A stretch of DNA of 64,000 bases. Origin: Aliikangiella coralliicola (lineage in GTDB: Bacteria > Pseudomonadota > Gammaproteobacteria > Enterobacterales > Kangiellaceae). The stretch covers positions 496,001 to 560,000 of the forward strand of contig NZ_ML660162.1 of assembly GCF_007004725.1 (NCBI RefSeq). The letters run 5' to 3'. Shown one piece after another: positions 47,464 through 57,146 of the stretch. Both the position numbers and the translations under genes were made by a program. Position 1 is the first letter of the stretch, and each line of letters opens with the position of its first letter. Under the pieces are notes generated by a model. That model was not told the DNA's origin. It saw only the letters and a list, made by a program, of their open reading frames with translations, and searched no databases.

Positions 47464-47480
47464 CCTTCAACGCAGAAAAG

Positions 47481-49502
47481 TTAATAGTTAGTGCGCATAA
47501 TGTCGCTAACCGAATTTTTTAACTCAATGTTAGCCTTCAAGTTAGTGGTAATGGAGTAAAACGGCGCTTGATACAAAGCTCCTGCTAGTCGTTTCTGTTG
47601 ATTCTTATTGTCGATATAAATTAAGTCGTTGCCGTTATCTTTTGCCGGACAGTAAAAACCATTTTGAGTAAAGCGGATATTAAAACTAAAGCGGTTGATT
47701 ATCGGTGCACATAAATTGGTGTAATTCCTCGTTTCGCCCGATAAATTCATTTTCATAGTTTGGTCAATAAAAATGGTACTTGTACCATTTGAAATAGCGA
47801 ACGCCCAATTTTCATCGAGTAACTGAGTAGAGTTAGTGTCTAAATTATAATGGTGAATTAGCCATTTTTCATTTTGAAAAACGCTATAAGTAATTTCGTT
47901 ATTCGAATACCAACTAGCAGTATAACTTCGAGAAGTCGGTAATATTTCTTGCTCGATTTCACCAGATTCACGATCCAGAACCATTAAACCGAGCGAACTA
48001 TTTGCCAATAGTTTTTTGTCATCAAAAGACCAGTCTAAACTATAAAACATTCTTCCATCATTGATGCTATCAAAAACACTTAAAGTTTGGCTTTCTCTTA
48101 AATAAAGCCAAACTTGACTATACCCGGAGCGCTTTGAAATGAAAGCAATGTATTTTTCATCATGGGATATTGCGGGGATATAATCCATGACAGCCGAGTT
48201 AATATTGACAGGAATATCAGCGTCCAAGGTAATGTCGCGGTTAAATAGATACGAGGTAAACAGGAAATCTTTATTATTGTTAACTCGCTTTGGTGAAGAT
48301 ATTCTTCTCGTGTCTGAAAGTAGCGTTTGGGTTGTGCCGTCTTTTATATTCGTTTGAATCAGTTGATAAGACGGATGTATACCGGGATGTACAATAGTAT
48401 CAGGCTCGTGCCCCCAAATTACGCTGTCTATCCGATAATCCAGGTCGACCAGCTTTTGATAAGTTTGCTTCGCCACATTAAGAGAAAATACTGTCGATTT
48501 GCCGATACGTGACTCATTCAACAGCAATAATTCATCTTTTTCAGAATCGTAATCTAAAGAATGGTTACCTCTTCCAATTGCAACGGGTTGAGCGAGCCGT
48601 ATTTTACTAGAATTCTTGATATCTAATTCATAGGCCATATAAGGCGAAAACGTTGTCTTTCTTTCTGTGAAATACAGTTTTTCCTGGTCTACTGAAAAAG
48701 CAAAATGTGAATAGCTCTCCAGAGGGCAAGAATAAATCGCCTTCGGCGGGCCAGGTTGCGCATCATTAAAGTTGACCAGGTGAAACTCACAGGTTGTTTT
48801 GTTTTTATACAAATAAACCAACTGGCTGTCATCCAGACTCCAACTTGGGTTTGCCCCATTGCCATCGAGTCGGCTAATTCTGATTGACTGGCTAGTGGGT
48901 GTTGGCCTATACATAATTTCATTGTAACCATTTTCACCCCATGCTGTATAAACTAGCTGCCGGTTGTCATGGGCCAGTTCAGCGCCAAACTCAATATCAG
49001 AAAAACGCGTTAAAGGCGAGACTTTAGGAGAGTTATAGGTCGTTTGAGTATCCTTGAGATAATATTGATAGGAAAAAAAGAAGCTGACAGCTATCATCAG
49101 GATTAAGGTTAAAAGGACTTTATTAACACCATGGCCAGTAGCCTTTGAGTTATCTGGCTCAGTGCTATCGGCGGTGCTTTCTAGCTTTTCATCGATAAGA
49201 ACGCATTCGGCAATAAATCGATACCCGACCTTGGGAACAGTCACAATATAGCGCTTTACTTTTTCAGAATCATTGAGCGCTTTTCTTAATTGAACAATGA
49301 TGCGATTTATCGCATTTTCAGAAACAACCTGGTTAGGCCATACAGCCTCCATAAGCTCATCACGACTGATATTTTTGCCTGTATTTTGCACAAAGTAATG
49401 CAACACAGCGGAAGGTTTTGGCTCTAATAGTATTGAATTTTGGGCATTCTCGAGTTCATTTGACTGATCATCAAAATAATAGCTACCTACTTTCCAGCGC
49501 AT
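47481..49502 (-). CDS. ToxR/CadC-type membrane regulator with periplasmic beta-propeller
   Basis: A 673-residue one-component regulator. Residues 1-100 are an OmpR-like winged helix (NISRDELMEAVWPNQVVSENAINRIIVQLRKAL, then VPKVGYRF). A TM lies at about 128-147. The rest is a TolB-like six-bladed propeller with repeated units such as GANPSWSLDDSQLVYLY and IPAISHDEKYIAFISKRSGYSQVWL. It probably senses an envelope signal and controls nearby promoters. It is divergent from the secreted DJ-1 gene, a likely target; this is inference. Confidence 0.85.
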   Translation of the reverse strand: MRWKVGSYYFDDQSNELENAQNSILLEPKPSAVLHYFVQNTGKNISRDELMEAVWPNQVVSENAINRIIVQLRKALNDSEKVKRYIVTVPKVGYRFIAECVLIDEKLESTADSTEPDNSKATGHGVNKVLLTLILMIAVSFFFSYQYYLKDTQTTYNSPKVSPLTRFSDIEFGAELAHDNRQLVYTAWGENGYNEIMYRPTPTSQSIRISRLDGNGANPSWSLDDSQLVYLYKNKTTCEFHLVNFNDAQPGPPKAIYSCPLESYSHFAFSVDQEKLYFTERKTTFSPYMAYELDIKNSSKIRLAQPVAIGRGNHSLDYDSEKDELLLLNESRIGKSTVFSLNVAKQTYQKLVDLDYRIDSVIWGHEPDTIVHPGIHPSYQLIQTNIKDGTTQTLLSDTRRISSPKRVNNNKDFLFTSYLFNRDITLDADIPVNINSAVMDYIPAISHDEKYIAFISKRSGYSQVWLYLRESQTLSVFDSINDGRMFYSLDWSFDDKKLLANSSLGLMVLDRESGEIEQEILPTSRSYTASWYSNNEITYSVFQNEKWLIHHYNLDTNSTQLLDENWAFAISNGTSTIFIDQTMKMNLSGETRNYTNLCAPIINRFSFNIRFTQNGFYCPAKDNGNDLIYIDNKNQQKRLAGALYQAPFYSITTNLKANIELKNSVSDIMRTNY

Positions 49503-49631
49503 AAAAACTTTCCGATAACTTGTGATTATTTATAGCAAATCATAAAAAATCACTTTTACTCACAAAACAACAACGACTAATTTTCACTTAAGTAACAGTA
49601 TTCTTCGGACATTAATTTCGAGGAATATAAA

Positions 49632-50378
49632 ATGCGGATAAAAATTAACAACTGTGTGCAATCAATTTTAAAAGTACTGTTTCTGTTAATGCTCCAAACG
49701 CTAACACCGACTAACGCGAAGGCAGAAAACAAAGTATTGTTTGTGCTGTCAGGTCATCATAGCGGGTACTGGTTGCCGGAAGTCATTAGACCATACAAAG
49801 ATTTAGCTGACAACGGATACCAGGTTGAGTTTGCCAGTCCTCAAGGAGCAGCGGGACATCCAAAGGCGGAATCGCAACTATCACCAGAATTAAAAACCGT
49901 CTACCGCCAAATTGAAGAAAAGATATCCACACCTAAATCGTTAAAGAGCATTAATAGTGACGAATATGAAGCGATCTATTTTCCTGGTGGTGCTGGGCCG
50001 GTTTTTGATTTAGCTGGTCATCCCGAGGTCAGTCGACTGGTTAACGCATTTCATCAGGAAAACAAAATTATAGCCGCGCTATGTCATGGGCCCGCCGCAT
50101 TAACCTATGTGAAGTTGAAAAATGGGAAAAGGCTTATTGCCGGTTTAAGAACCACGGGAAAATCAAATGCTGAAGAGCCTCGTTGGGCAGAAGACTGGTA
50201 TCCGTTTTTGATCGAAGATAAATTTAAGGAATTGGGTAGTAAGTACTCTTCAGGCAAACCTAAACAAGCCTATATTGTCTATGACTTTCCCTTATTAACT
50301 GGGCAAAATCCGCAGTCGACAGCCTTACTTTCACAAAAATTAGTCAGCTTACTTAGAAATAATACGGAGTTAAAATAA
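49632..50378 (+). CDS. Exported DJ-1/PfpI-family protein
   Basis: A 248-residue class I glutamine-amidotransferase-like protein with the nucleophile elbow AALCHGPAALTYV (Cys151, His152) and Glu50 in GYWLPEV as in Hsp31/HchA-type DJ-1 proteins. A signal peptide (about 1-31) makes it periplasmic, which is uncommon in this family. Possible activities are glyoxalase or deglycase-like or chaperone. It overlaps the next gene at TAATG. Confidence 0.85.
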   Translation: MRIKINNCVQSILKVLFLLMLQTLTPTNAKAENKVLFVLSGHHSGYWLPEVIRPYKDLADNGYQVEFASPQGAAGHPKAESQLSPELKTVYRQIEEKISTPKSLKSINSDEYEAIYFPGGAGPVFDLAGHPEVSRLVNAFHQENKIIAALCHGPAALTYVKLKNGKRLIAGLRTTGKSNAEEPRWAEDWYPFLIEDKFKELGSKYSSGKPKQAYIVYDFPLLTGQNPQSTALLSQKLVSLLRNNTELK

Positions 50379-50809
50379 TGGGATTACTAAGAATATTTTT
50401 GCTACTTAGCACGACTCTTTTTTGCGGTATTCCATTTTCTACACACGCCGAGTCGTTGACCGACAGGCAGGCAATCACCGATACCATGGATAATTTTTAT
50501 CACTGGGATCATAAAGGCGGCGCAGACTTTGCGAAACGAAGCCTGGCGGAGAGTGTTCGTTATAATCGGATTAGTAAGGAAGGTGAGCATATTTCTTATT
50601 CGGTGGATTTTGCCTATAAAGGTAAGGGAGTGAACGCTTACATCCCATATATCGTTGAACTTGATATTTATGGGAATATGGCGGTTGTCAAATCAGTACA
50701 CCATTATGATGAAAAAAGAAGCTACCTTAAGGCATTTGTATTACATAAACTGGCTCAGGGTTGGAGAATAACCAATGTCTCGTGGGGAAAAATCACCCCA
50801 GAGAAATAG
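50378..50809 (+). CDS. Exported NTF2-like protein
   Basis: A 143-residue protein: signal peptide (MGLLRIFLLLSTTLFCGIPFSTHA), then an NTF2/SnoaL-like cone fold with AITDTMDNFYHWDHKGGADF, YIVELDIYGNMAVVKSVHHYD and a C-terminal GWRITNVSWGK strand. GGAG lies upstream of the ATG, which overlaps the DJ-1 stop codon. The pair probably acts together in the periplasm; function unknown. Confidence 0.75.
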   Translation: MGLLRIFLLLSTTLFCGIPFSTHAESLTDRQAITDTMDNFYHWDHKGGADFAKRSLAESVRYNRISKEGEHISYSVDFAYKGKGVNAYIPYIVELDIYGNMAVVKSVHHYDEKRSYLKAFVLHKLAQGWRITNVSWGKITPEK

Positions 50810-50943
50810 GGCAAAATAGAAATAAGATTGTTTATTTAGATGAATGAATCGAGGGTCAAGGTTTGTTGATATCGCTATCAACATGATTAGTTACTGCTCA
50901 ACTGACCTGACCCGACGATTCGTTTCAATAGTGAATGGGCGGT

Positions 50944-52281
50944 TTACCCTGGTGAAACAAAGTTTTGAACATTCTCCGGTAGCCAGATTTCCGCAACACA
51001 ACCATCCTGCGATGAACGATTATATAAATTTAGCGAACCTTTGTGTGCTTCAGCAATTTCTCGACTCAGTACAAGTCCAATTCCAGAGCCGTTATCCTTC
51101 GTGGTATAAAAGGGAACGAATAAATTATCATGGTTGGCGATGCCGGGCCCACTATCAGAGACCTGGATAACAACTCCCTCATATTTACGTTTTGCTGACA
51201 CAACCACTTTATCGTCCTTCTCACCGGCTTCAATGCCATTTTTAATTAAGTTGATAACAGCAGCCTGTAGTTGATCCTGATCGCCATTTAGTTTGATATT
51301 TTCATGTTTTTCAAGTTTGACTTCATCAGGATACAAAGCAGTCACTTTATCCAGAAAATCGTGTAAAAAGAATCCTTCAAAATTCGGCGCAGGTAACTTG
51401 GCAATACTTGCATACGCGGAGATGAAACGCTGCAAAGACTCCCCTCCTTCCAAAATCATTTTTAGGCCTTTGCGTAGATTTCCCAGCTGATCATCTGCCG
51501 GCTTTTTATCGAGTTGCAGTAATAAAGTCTCCGCAAGTGAAGAAATCGAAGTCAACGAATTATTAAGCTCATGGCCAATAACTCTAACCATGCGGCTCCA
51601 GGCATTTCTTTCTTCCAACCTAAGTGCCCGACTAATATCACTGATAACTAATAGGCGGTATTTGCTTCCAGAACTAACGAGAATTTTAGATTTTATTTCC
51701 CACCGCCCACCTTGTGTTGGAAAATGATGTTCGACAATTGCACCGGAAGGAAGCTTCAGAAAGCTTTCAATTTTAAGTTGCTCAACGCTTAAACCAATAA
51801 TTTGACGACGCTTCTGATTAAATAGCCTCGCGGCATAGTGGTTTGAATTTTGAACGGCTAAACGCTCATCAATAACTACAACAGGAATATCGATTTGTTC
51901 AATTAATTTATCGAGAGTAATACTCGATTCAACCGAATCGATTTGATTCTGTTGTAAGTTTTCTGCCAACAAATTAAGTTCTCTGCTTAATTCCTGGGAA
52001 GATCCCGCTTTATTGGTCAAATTTATTCTCAAACTAAAATCTTTGTTTCTTATTCCCTCAACTAAATTTGCTAACGTCAGTAAATGCTTATTAACATTTC
52101 GATAAATATAAAACATGCCTATTAAGCCGCTCAAAAGCACCAGTAGGCAGATAGTGATAACGAGTAAAAAGGAATAATCGCCGAAAAATAGTAACAGGAA
52201 AATAATTATTGTCGAAGGCAACAGTGCCACACACACAGCAATGGCTAACTGTTTTTCTAAACTTTTTCTTTTGTTCGTCAT
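50944..52281 (-). CDS. NtrY-like sensor histidine kinase
   Basis: A 445-residue kinase: two TM segments (about 12-33 and 38-60), HAMP (61-115), a PAS domain (about 120-220), then the His237 dimerisation motif (IGHELNNSLTSI) and a HATPase domain with NLIKNGIEAG (N box), DSGPGI (G1) and GSGIGLVLS (G2). There is almost no periplasmic loop between the TMs, so it probably senses within the membrane or cytosol. It is paired with the NtrC-type regulator 97 bases upstream and the export genes beyond. Confidence 0.9.
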   Translation of the reverse strand: MTNKRKSLEKQLAIAVCVALLPSTIIIFLLLFFGDYSFLLVITICLLVLLSGLIGMFYIYRNVNKHLLTLANLVEGIRNKDFSLRINLTNKAGSSQELSRELNLLAENLQQNQIDSVESSITLDKLIEQIDIPVVVIDERLAVQNSNHYAARLFNQKRRQIIGLSVEQLKIESFLKLPSGAIVEHHFPTQGGRWEIKSKILVSSGSKYRLLVISDISRALRLEERNAWSRMVRVIGHELNNSLTSISSLAETLLLQLDKKPADDQLGNLRKGLKMILEGGESLQRFISAYASIAKLPAPNFEGFFLHDFLDKVTALYPDEVKLEKHENIKLNGDQDQLQAAVINLIKNGIEAGEKDDKVVVSAKRKYEGVVIQVSDSGPGIANHDNLFVPFYTTKDNGSGIGLVLSREIAEAHKGSLNLYNRSSQDGCVAEIWLPENVQNFVSPG

Positions 52282-52378
52282 ATCATTACATTAACTCTAA
52301 AAAAGTATTTTGATTTATGCGTGGTTTTATCTCGGTTTTAATAACGGTGGAAGCAAAGTTAACTATCTTCACTATTTA

Positions 52379-53752
52379 TTATATTTCAGAGTTGGTCTGT
52401 ATTTGATATTTTTCCATTCGACGATACAAGGCGGCTCTTGAAACACCCAATGATTCAGCTGCAGCGAGAATATTGCCAGAAAACTTCGCTATCGCATTTT
52501 TGATCAGTAAAATTTCGGCTTGTTCAAAAGTCATGTCTTCCAGGTTTTCACGACGAGTATATTTTTGCAGCCCTAAATCATTGATGCCTATCACTTGACT
52601 TGATGCCATTAACATTGCTCGCTCCATTGTATGTTCAAGCTCTCGAACATTGCCATACCAGGGAAAGTCGATTAATGATTGCATGGCTTTTTTGTCGACA
52701 ACAATACCTTCTCGTCGATATTTTCGCTGGTACTTATTGATAAAAAAGTCTACCAACAAGGGAATGTCTTCTTTGCGTTCTCGTAACGGCGGGATATGAA
52801 TAGTGATGGTGTTTAACCGATAAAAAAGATCCTGTCTAAAATTCCCTTTGTTAATTTCTTCTTCAAAGTTGACATTACTGGCGGAAATAATACGAACATC
52901 TACACAGCGAGTATGAGACGAACCTAATACTTCGAATTCACCAGATTCAAGTATTCTTAATAACTTTCCTTGTAATGCTTTAGGAATATTGGCAATTTCA
53001 TCGAGAAATAAAGTACCTTCATCAGCCATTTCAAACCGGCCTATGCGTTTTTCTTTCGCATCAGTATAAGCGCCTTTAGCATGTCCAAATAGTTCGCTTT
53101 CAAATAATGACTCGGCAATAGCCCCCATATTCACTTTAACTAAAGGTCTGTCACTTCGATGGGAAAGCCTATGAATTGACTTTGCAATATGACTTTTTCC
53201 GACGCCACTCTCACCCGTCAAAAGAATGTTAGCGTCACTTGCCGAGGTACGCTGAATTAACTTCATAACAGGCTGCATCACTTTCGATTGAACAATCAGA
53301 TCAGGTATTGATTCCGGTTCACAGACGAGAGCATTTAATCTTTGATTGGCTCTACGCTCACGCGCCAGTGAAAGTTGATTATTAATTACACTTAACAGTC
53401 GGTTAATCTTCCAGGGTTTTTCAATGAAATCACTGGCACCAGCTTTAATTGCTTCGACACTCAACTCGATGCTGGCCCAGGCAGTCATTAAAACGATGGG
53501 AATAGTTTCATCAATTTCTCGAATTCGTTTGAGTAATAAAAGTCCTTCTTGTCCTGATGTCGTATCCTGAGTGTAATTCATATCTAACAATGCCAGGTCA
53601 AAATAACTCGTTCGACAATGTTCAATGATTTCATCAAGTGCTTTAACCGCAGTTACCTGAAAACCTTCGCCTTCTAACAAAATGGTGAGCGTGTCCAGAA
53701 TATGCTCCTGGTCGTCCGCGATTAATATATGAGATTGGCGCTTAGCTTTCAT
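52379..53752 (-). CDS. NtrC-type sigma-54-dependent response regulator
   Basis: A 457-residue regulator: REC domain with phospho-acceptor Asp57 (LLDMNYT), AAA+ domain with Walker A GESGVGKS (180-187), GHAKGAYTDA in place of the usual GAFTGA (GAYTDA at 227-232), EGTLFLDEIANIP (Walker B), and a C-terminal Fis-type HTH (NILAAAESLGVSRAALYRRM). The GAFTGA loop contacts sigma-54, and the Asp substitution is known in a subfamily paired with NtrY-like kinases near ABC exporters. It likely controls the export operon just upstream. Confidence 0.9.
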   Translation of the reverse strand: MKAKRQSHILIADDQEHILDTLTILLEGEGFQVTAVKALDEIIEHCRTSYFDLALLDMNYTQDTTSGQEGLLLLKRIREIDETIPIVLMTAWASIELSVEAIKAGASDFIEKPWKINRLLSVINNQLSLARERRANQRLNALVCEPESIPDLIVQSKVMQPVMKLIQRTSASDANILLTGESGVGKSHIAKSIHRLSHRSDRPLVKVNMGAIAESLFESELFGHAKGAYTDAKEKRIGRFEMADEGTLFLDEIANIPKALQGKLLRILESGEFEVLGSSHTRCVDVRIISASNVNFEEEINKGNFRQDLFYRLNTITIHIPPLRERKEDIPLLVDFFINKYQRKYRREGIVVDKKAMQSLIDFPWYGNVRELEHTMERAMLMASSQVIGINDLGLQKYTRRENLEDMTFEQAEILLIKNAIAKFSGNILAAAESLGVSRAALYRRMEKYQIQTNSEI

Positions 53753-53877
53753 AAAGTAAACAGTGATCGAATATCAAATTATTTTAATAGCAGTCTAACA
53801 CAAGCCATTGACGTGTATTAATAATAGCAACGAATGGCTTGGTTTAAGCAATTATAATTAGGGTATCTTGACCTATA

Positions 53878-56271
53878 TTACTCACAATGAAGCGCTTCTT
53901 GTGGATGAATTTTGGTGGCTTTTTTGGCAGGCGTCCAAGCAGCGATAATTCCCACTAAAACTAATGTAGCCGGGACCGACAGATATATGGTTGGCTCCCA
54001 CACACTAACTCCATAAAGTATTTTTGACATTATGGTTCCCAGAAAACCAACAAGGATCAAACCTAAAACAGCACCAGCAATTACTGGGCGCGAACTTTCC
54101 CATAAAATCCATCGCAAAATAGTTTTAGGACGGGCCCCCAATGCCATGCGAATACCAATTTCATTGGTTCGCTGGTTCACCATATTGTCGCTAATACCAT
54201 ACACGCCGATACTAGCTAAAAACAACGCTAAGCTCGCAAAAATGGCAAGAATACTCAGCATCAACTTTTCCGCAGCAATGGAATCCACGGTTAAACGATG
54301 TAATGAACTAATGTTCGTCATAGGCGCAGTAATGTCTACTGAAGTAGCGGTATTTGCGAGTAGTCTGGGCAAGATTTTGGTTTGTTGAGAATCTACTTGA
54401 ACAATAAAACTCATACCACTATAGACCCTTTGTGCGAAGGGTAAATAAAACTCAGGCTTAATTTCCGAACTTAATGCACGATGTTTAACATTTTCTACGA
54501 CACCAACTATATGGTGAGTTCCCCCCATCCAGCTTGGAAGAACAAGCTCTCTTCCAATTATCGATTTTTCTTGCCATAAACGTTCGGCCAGGGCTCGATT
54601 AATAATAACAACCTTAGATGAATTTGCGGTATCTCGTTCATCAAACTCGCGGCCGTCTATAATAGGAATTTGCAGGGTTGAAAAATAATTTCCGGTAATT
54701 GATCGAGTTGCAGCTTGCGGCTCTTCACCGGGCAAAGATTCAGACATGCCGGTATAGCTGTAATTCACATCATAGTCTATTCCCGTCGGCATCATCGGTA
54801 GCGAAGTTGTCGCCGCGACAGCTTTTACTCCAGGCAATTTCTCAATTTCATTAATTAAACTACGCCAATGTAAATATTCTTTTCGCTTACTGCCAAATTG
54901 TTCGGGCAGCCAAACGTGTCCTGCGATGATATTGTCTGATTTAAACCCGGGTGGTTGTTGCAGTAGTGAAATATAATTTTGGAGTAAAAGTCCTGTTGCT
55001 ATCAACAGTATAACAGCAACGCAAACTTCTATCGCGACAAGCGAACGACGAATACGATTACTCTTTTTATCTCCTGTCATTTTACGACCGGCTGATTTTA
55101 AAACCAGGGCTAATTTCTTAGGGTGTACGAGGGAAAAGGCAGGAACCAGCGTAGTTAATACGCCAGCAATCACGATTAGTGAGACGATAACCATGACGGC
55201 TTCAACATCCATAGCTAACTCATGAATCCTGGGTAAATCTGCTGGCGAAAGATGTTTCACTAGCTTTAATCCCCAAGCAGCAAGAAGTAAACCTAAAGCC
55301 CCGCCGGCGAATGACAACATTAAATTCTCTACCAGCAACTGTTTAACCAGGCGAACGCGAGTAGCACCAACAGATACTCGTATAGCAAGTTCCTGTATTC
55401 GATTTCCAAATTGAGCGAAACTTAAATTAACCACATTCAATACTGCAATCAAAAATACAGCTAAAACTGACAGCATCAACAATACGAGCGCGGGCTTATA
55501 ATTTTTAGTTAACGACTCCACCATTGAAGTTAACTTTAAACGCCATACCTCAGATTTTTCTTGCCGAACTTGATTCAAAACTTGATTGTATGGAGTGAGC
55601 TGCTGGCTAGCAGTCTCCTGATTAACATCCGATTTAAGTCGCGCTATTAAACCACCCGGCCTATCAAGGGTTTCAAGCAGATTCCAAACTTGAATATTTA
55701 AATCACCTGTCGAATTAAATCCAGGTGGCATAACGCCAATAATTGTATGTGGCTTTAGATCGAGTAAAATGGAACGACCTAAAATTGTCTCTGATTGCTG
55801 AAACTCATCACGCCATAAGTCGTAACTAATTAAAACATTATTTTTTCCTTTATCATCGATAGTATGCCATCTACCCTTAATGGGTTGCACGCCTAGCGCT
55901 CGAAAATAATCTTCGCTAACACGGAGGTTGTACAAAGGTTTGCTTGAATTGTTTTCAGTTAAGGTTGTTTGATCATATGCCCAAAAGGCAATGGATTCGA
56001 ACACACCATCAACTTTAGTCATTTGATGAAAAATATTAAGATTGAAAGATGTACTTTTTTTCGATTTGGTTTTATTTTCAATCGACAATATCATCAATTG
56101 TTCAGATTCCGGCATCGGCAAAGGTTTGTAAAGAATACTATTGACTAAGGTAAACATAGTCGCAGTAACACTGATCCCAAGTGCCAAAGTTAGCAATGCG
56201 ATTAGTGAGTATATGGGACGTGACGTTAAAGTTCGAAAACTAAAGCTTATGTCTTTCATTAACCTTCTCAT
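53878..56271 (-). CDS. MacB/FtsX-type ABC permease (ADOP family)
   Basis: A 797-residue permease with eight predicted TMs in two FtsX units (TM around residues 20-43, 270-290, 320-345, 370-395, then a second set in the C-terminal half) and two MacB periplasmic core domains (about 50-240 and 445-635). EIGIRMALGARPKTILRWILWES and ELAIRVSVGATRVRLVKQLLVEN are the repeated FtsX signatures. It acts with the ATPase eight bases upstream and the HlyD adaptor as a mechanotransmission-type exporter or remodeller. Substrate unknown. Confidence 0.9.
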   Translation of the reverse strand: MRRLMKDISFSFRTLTSRPIYSLIALLTLALGISVTATMFTLVNSILYKPLPMPESEQLMILSIENKTKSKKSTSFNLNIFHQMTKVDGVFESIAFWAYDQTTLTENNSSKPLYNLRVSEDYFRALGVQPIKGRWHTIDDKGKNNVLISYDLWRDEFQQSETILGRSILLDLKPHTIIGVMPPGFNSTGDLNIQVWNLLETLDRPGGLIARLKSDVNQETASQQLTPYNQVLNQVRQEKSEVWRLKLTSMVESLTKNYKPALVLLMLSVLAVFLIAVLNVVNLSFAQFGNRIQELAIRVSVGATRVRLVKQLLVENLMLSFAGGALGLLLAAWGLKLVKHLSPADLPRIHELAMDVEAVMVIVSLIVIAGVLTTLVPAFSLVHPKKLALVLKSAGRKMTGDKKSNRIRRSLVAIEVCVAVILLIATGLLLQNYISLLQQPPGFKSDNIIAGHVWLPEQFGSKRKEYLHWRSLINEIEKLPGVKAVAATTSLPMMPTGIDYDVNYSYTGMSESLPGEEPQAATRSITGNYFSTLQIPIIDGREFDERDTANSSKVVIINRALAERLWQEKSIIGRELVLPSWMGGTHHIVGVVENVKHRALSSEIKPEFYLPFAQRVYSGMSFIVQVDSQQTKILPRLLANTATSVDITAPMTNISSLHRLTVDSIAAEKLMLSILAIFASLALFLASIGVYGISDNMVNQRTNEIGIRMALGARPKTILRWILWESSRPVIAGAVLGLILVGFLGTIMSKILYGVSVWEPTIYLSVPATLVLVGIIAAWTPAKKATKIHPQEALHCE

Positions 56272-56279
56272 AATGCCTC

Positions 56280-57065
56280 CTAAGCAACGATCAACTTATC
56301 GGCACTTTCTGTGCGAATGTTTTCATCGACTAGTCGACCATCGAAAATTCTCACATTACGATCGCTTCTGTCGGCATATCGAGGATCGTGAGTGACCATA
56401 CAAATAGTTGTCCCTTGAGAGTGCAATTCAGTTAACAGATTCATTACCGCCTCACCATTTTTAGAATCAAGATTTCCAGTGGGTTCATCTGCCAATAAAA
56501 GTGAAGGCTCTGAAACTAAAGCTCGAGCGATTGCCACTCTTTGTTGCTGTCCGCCGGATAGCTGCCCTGGGTAGTGACGCTTACGATGAGTCATACCCAC
56601 TCTGTCGAGCGCGTTTTCAACTTTTGTTTTAACTTCATCTTTTTTAATCCCATCTCTATAAGATAAAGGCAGCTCAACGTTTTCATAAACAGATAGATCA
56701 CCAATAAGATTGAACGATTGAAAGATAAATCCAATTTCTGTACTTCTGAGTTGTGCCCGTTGATCCATATTCAGTTTTTCTGTGGTGATATTTTTTAATT
56801 TAAATTGCCCACTTGTCGGCTCATCTAATAAACCAATAATCGATAACAAAGTAGATTTTCCGCAACCTGATGGACCAGACACGGAAAGAAACTCTCCTTG
56901 ATGAATATCCAGGTTGATATTAGATAGCGCATGCGTTTCCAATTCTTCTGTACGTAAGATTTTGCCAACGCCACGGAGACTAATCAGCGGTTCATTATGC
57001 TGACCACCTGGTGAAGAACTGGAATTCGATAGTTCGCTATTATTCGATTGGTTCGTTGGCATCAA
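56280..57065 (-). CDS. ABC transporter ATP-binding protein (LolD/MacB type)
   Basis: A 261-residue ATPase: Walker A GPSGCGKSTLL, Q-loop FQSFNLI, signature LSGGQQQRVAIARALV and Walker B LLLADEPTGNLDS, as in the MacB/LolD subfamily. The first 25 residues are Asn/Ser-rich. It pairs with the FtsX-type permease that follows at eight bases. Confidence 0.93.
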   Translation of the reverse strand: MMPTNQSNNSELSNSSSSPGGQHNEPLISLRGVGKILRTEELETHALSNINLDIHQGEFLSVSGPSGCGKSTLLSIIGLLDEPTSGQFKLKNITTEKLNMDQRAQLRSTEIGFIFQSFNLIGDLSVYENVELPLSYRDGIKKDEVKTKVENALDRVGMTHRKRHYPGQLSGGQQQRVAIARALVSEPSLLLADEPTGNLDSKNGEAVMNLLTELHSQGTTICMVTHDPRYADRSDRNVRIFDGRLVDENIRTESADKLIVA

Positions 57066-57146
57066 GACTACCTCTTGTTTTCTATATTTGATTGTTCATC
57101 GCCTCTTCAATGTGGCGAACGAAATGACTAAATTATTCGGATACTG

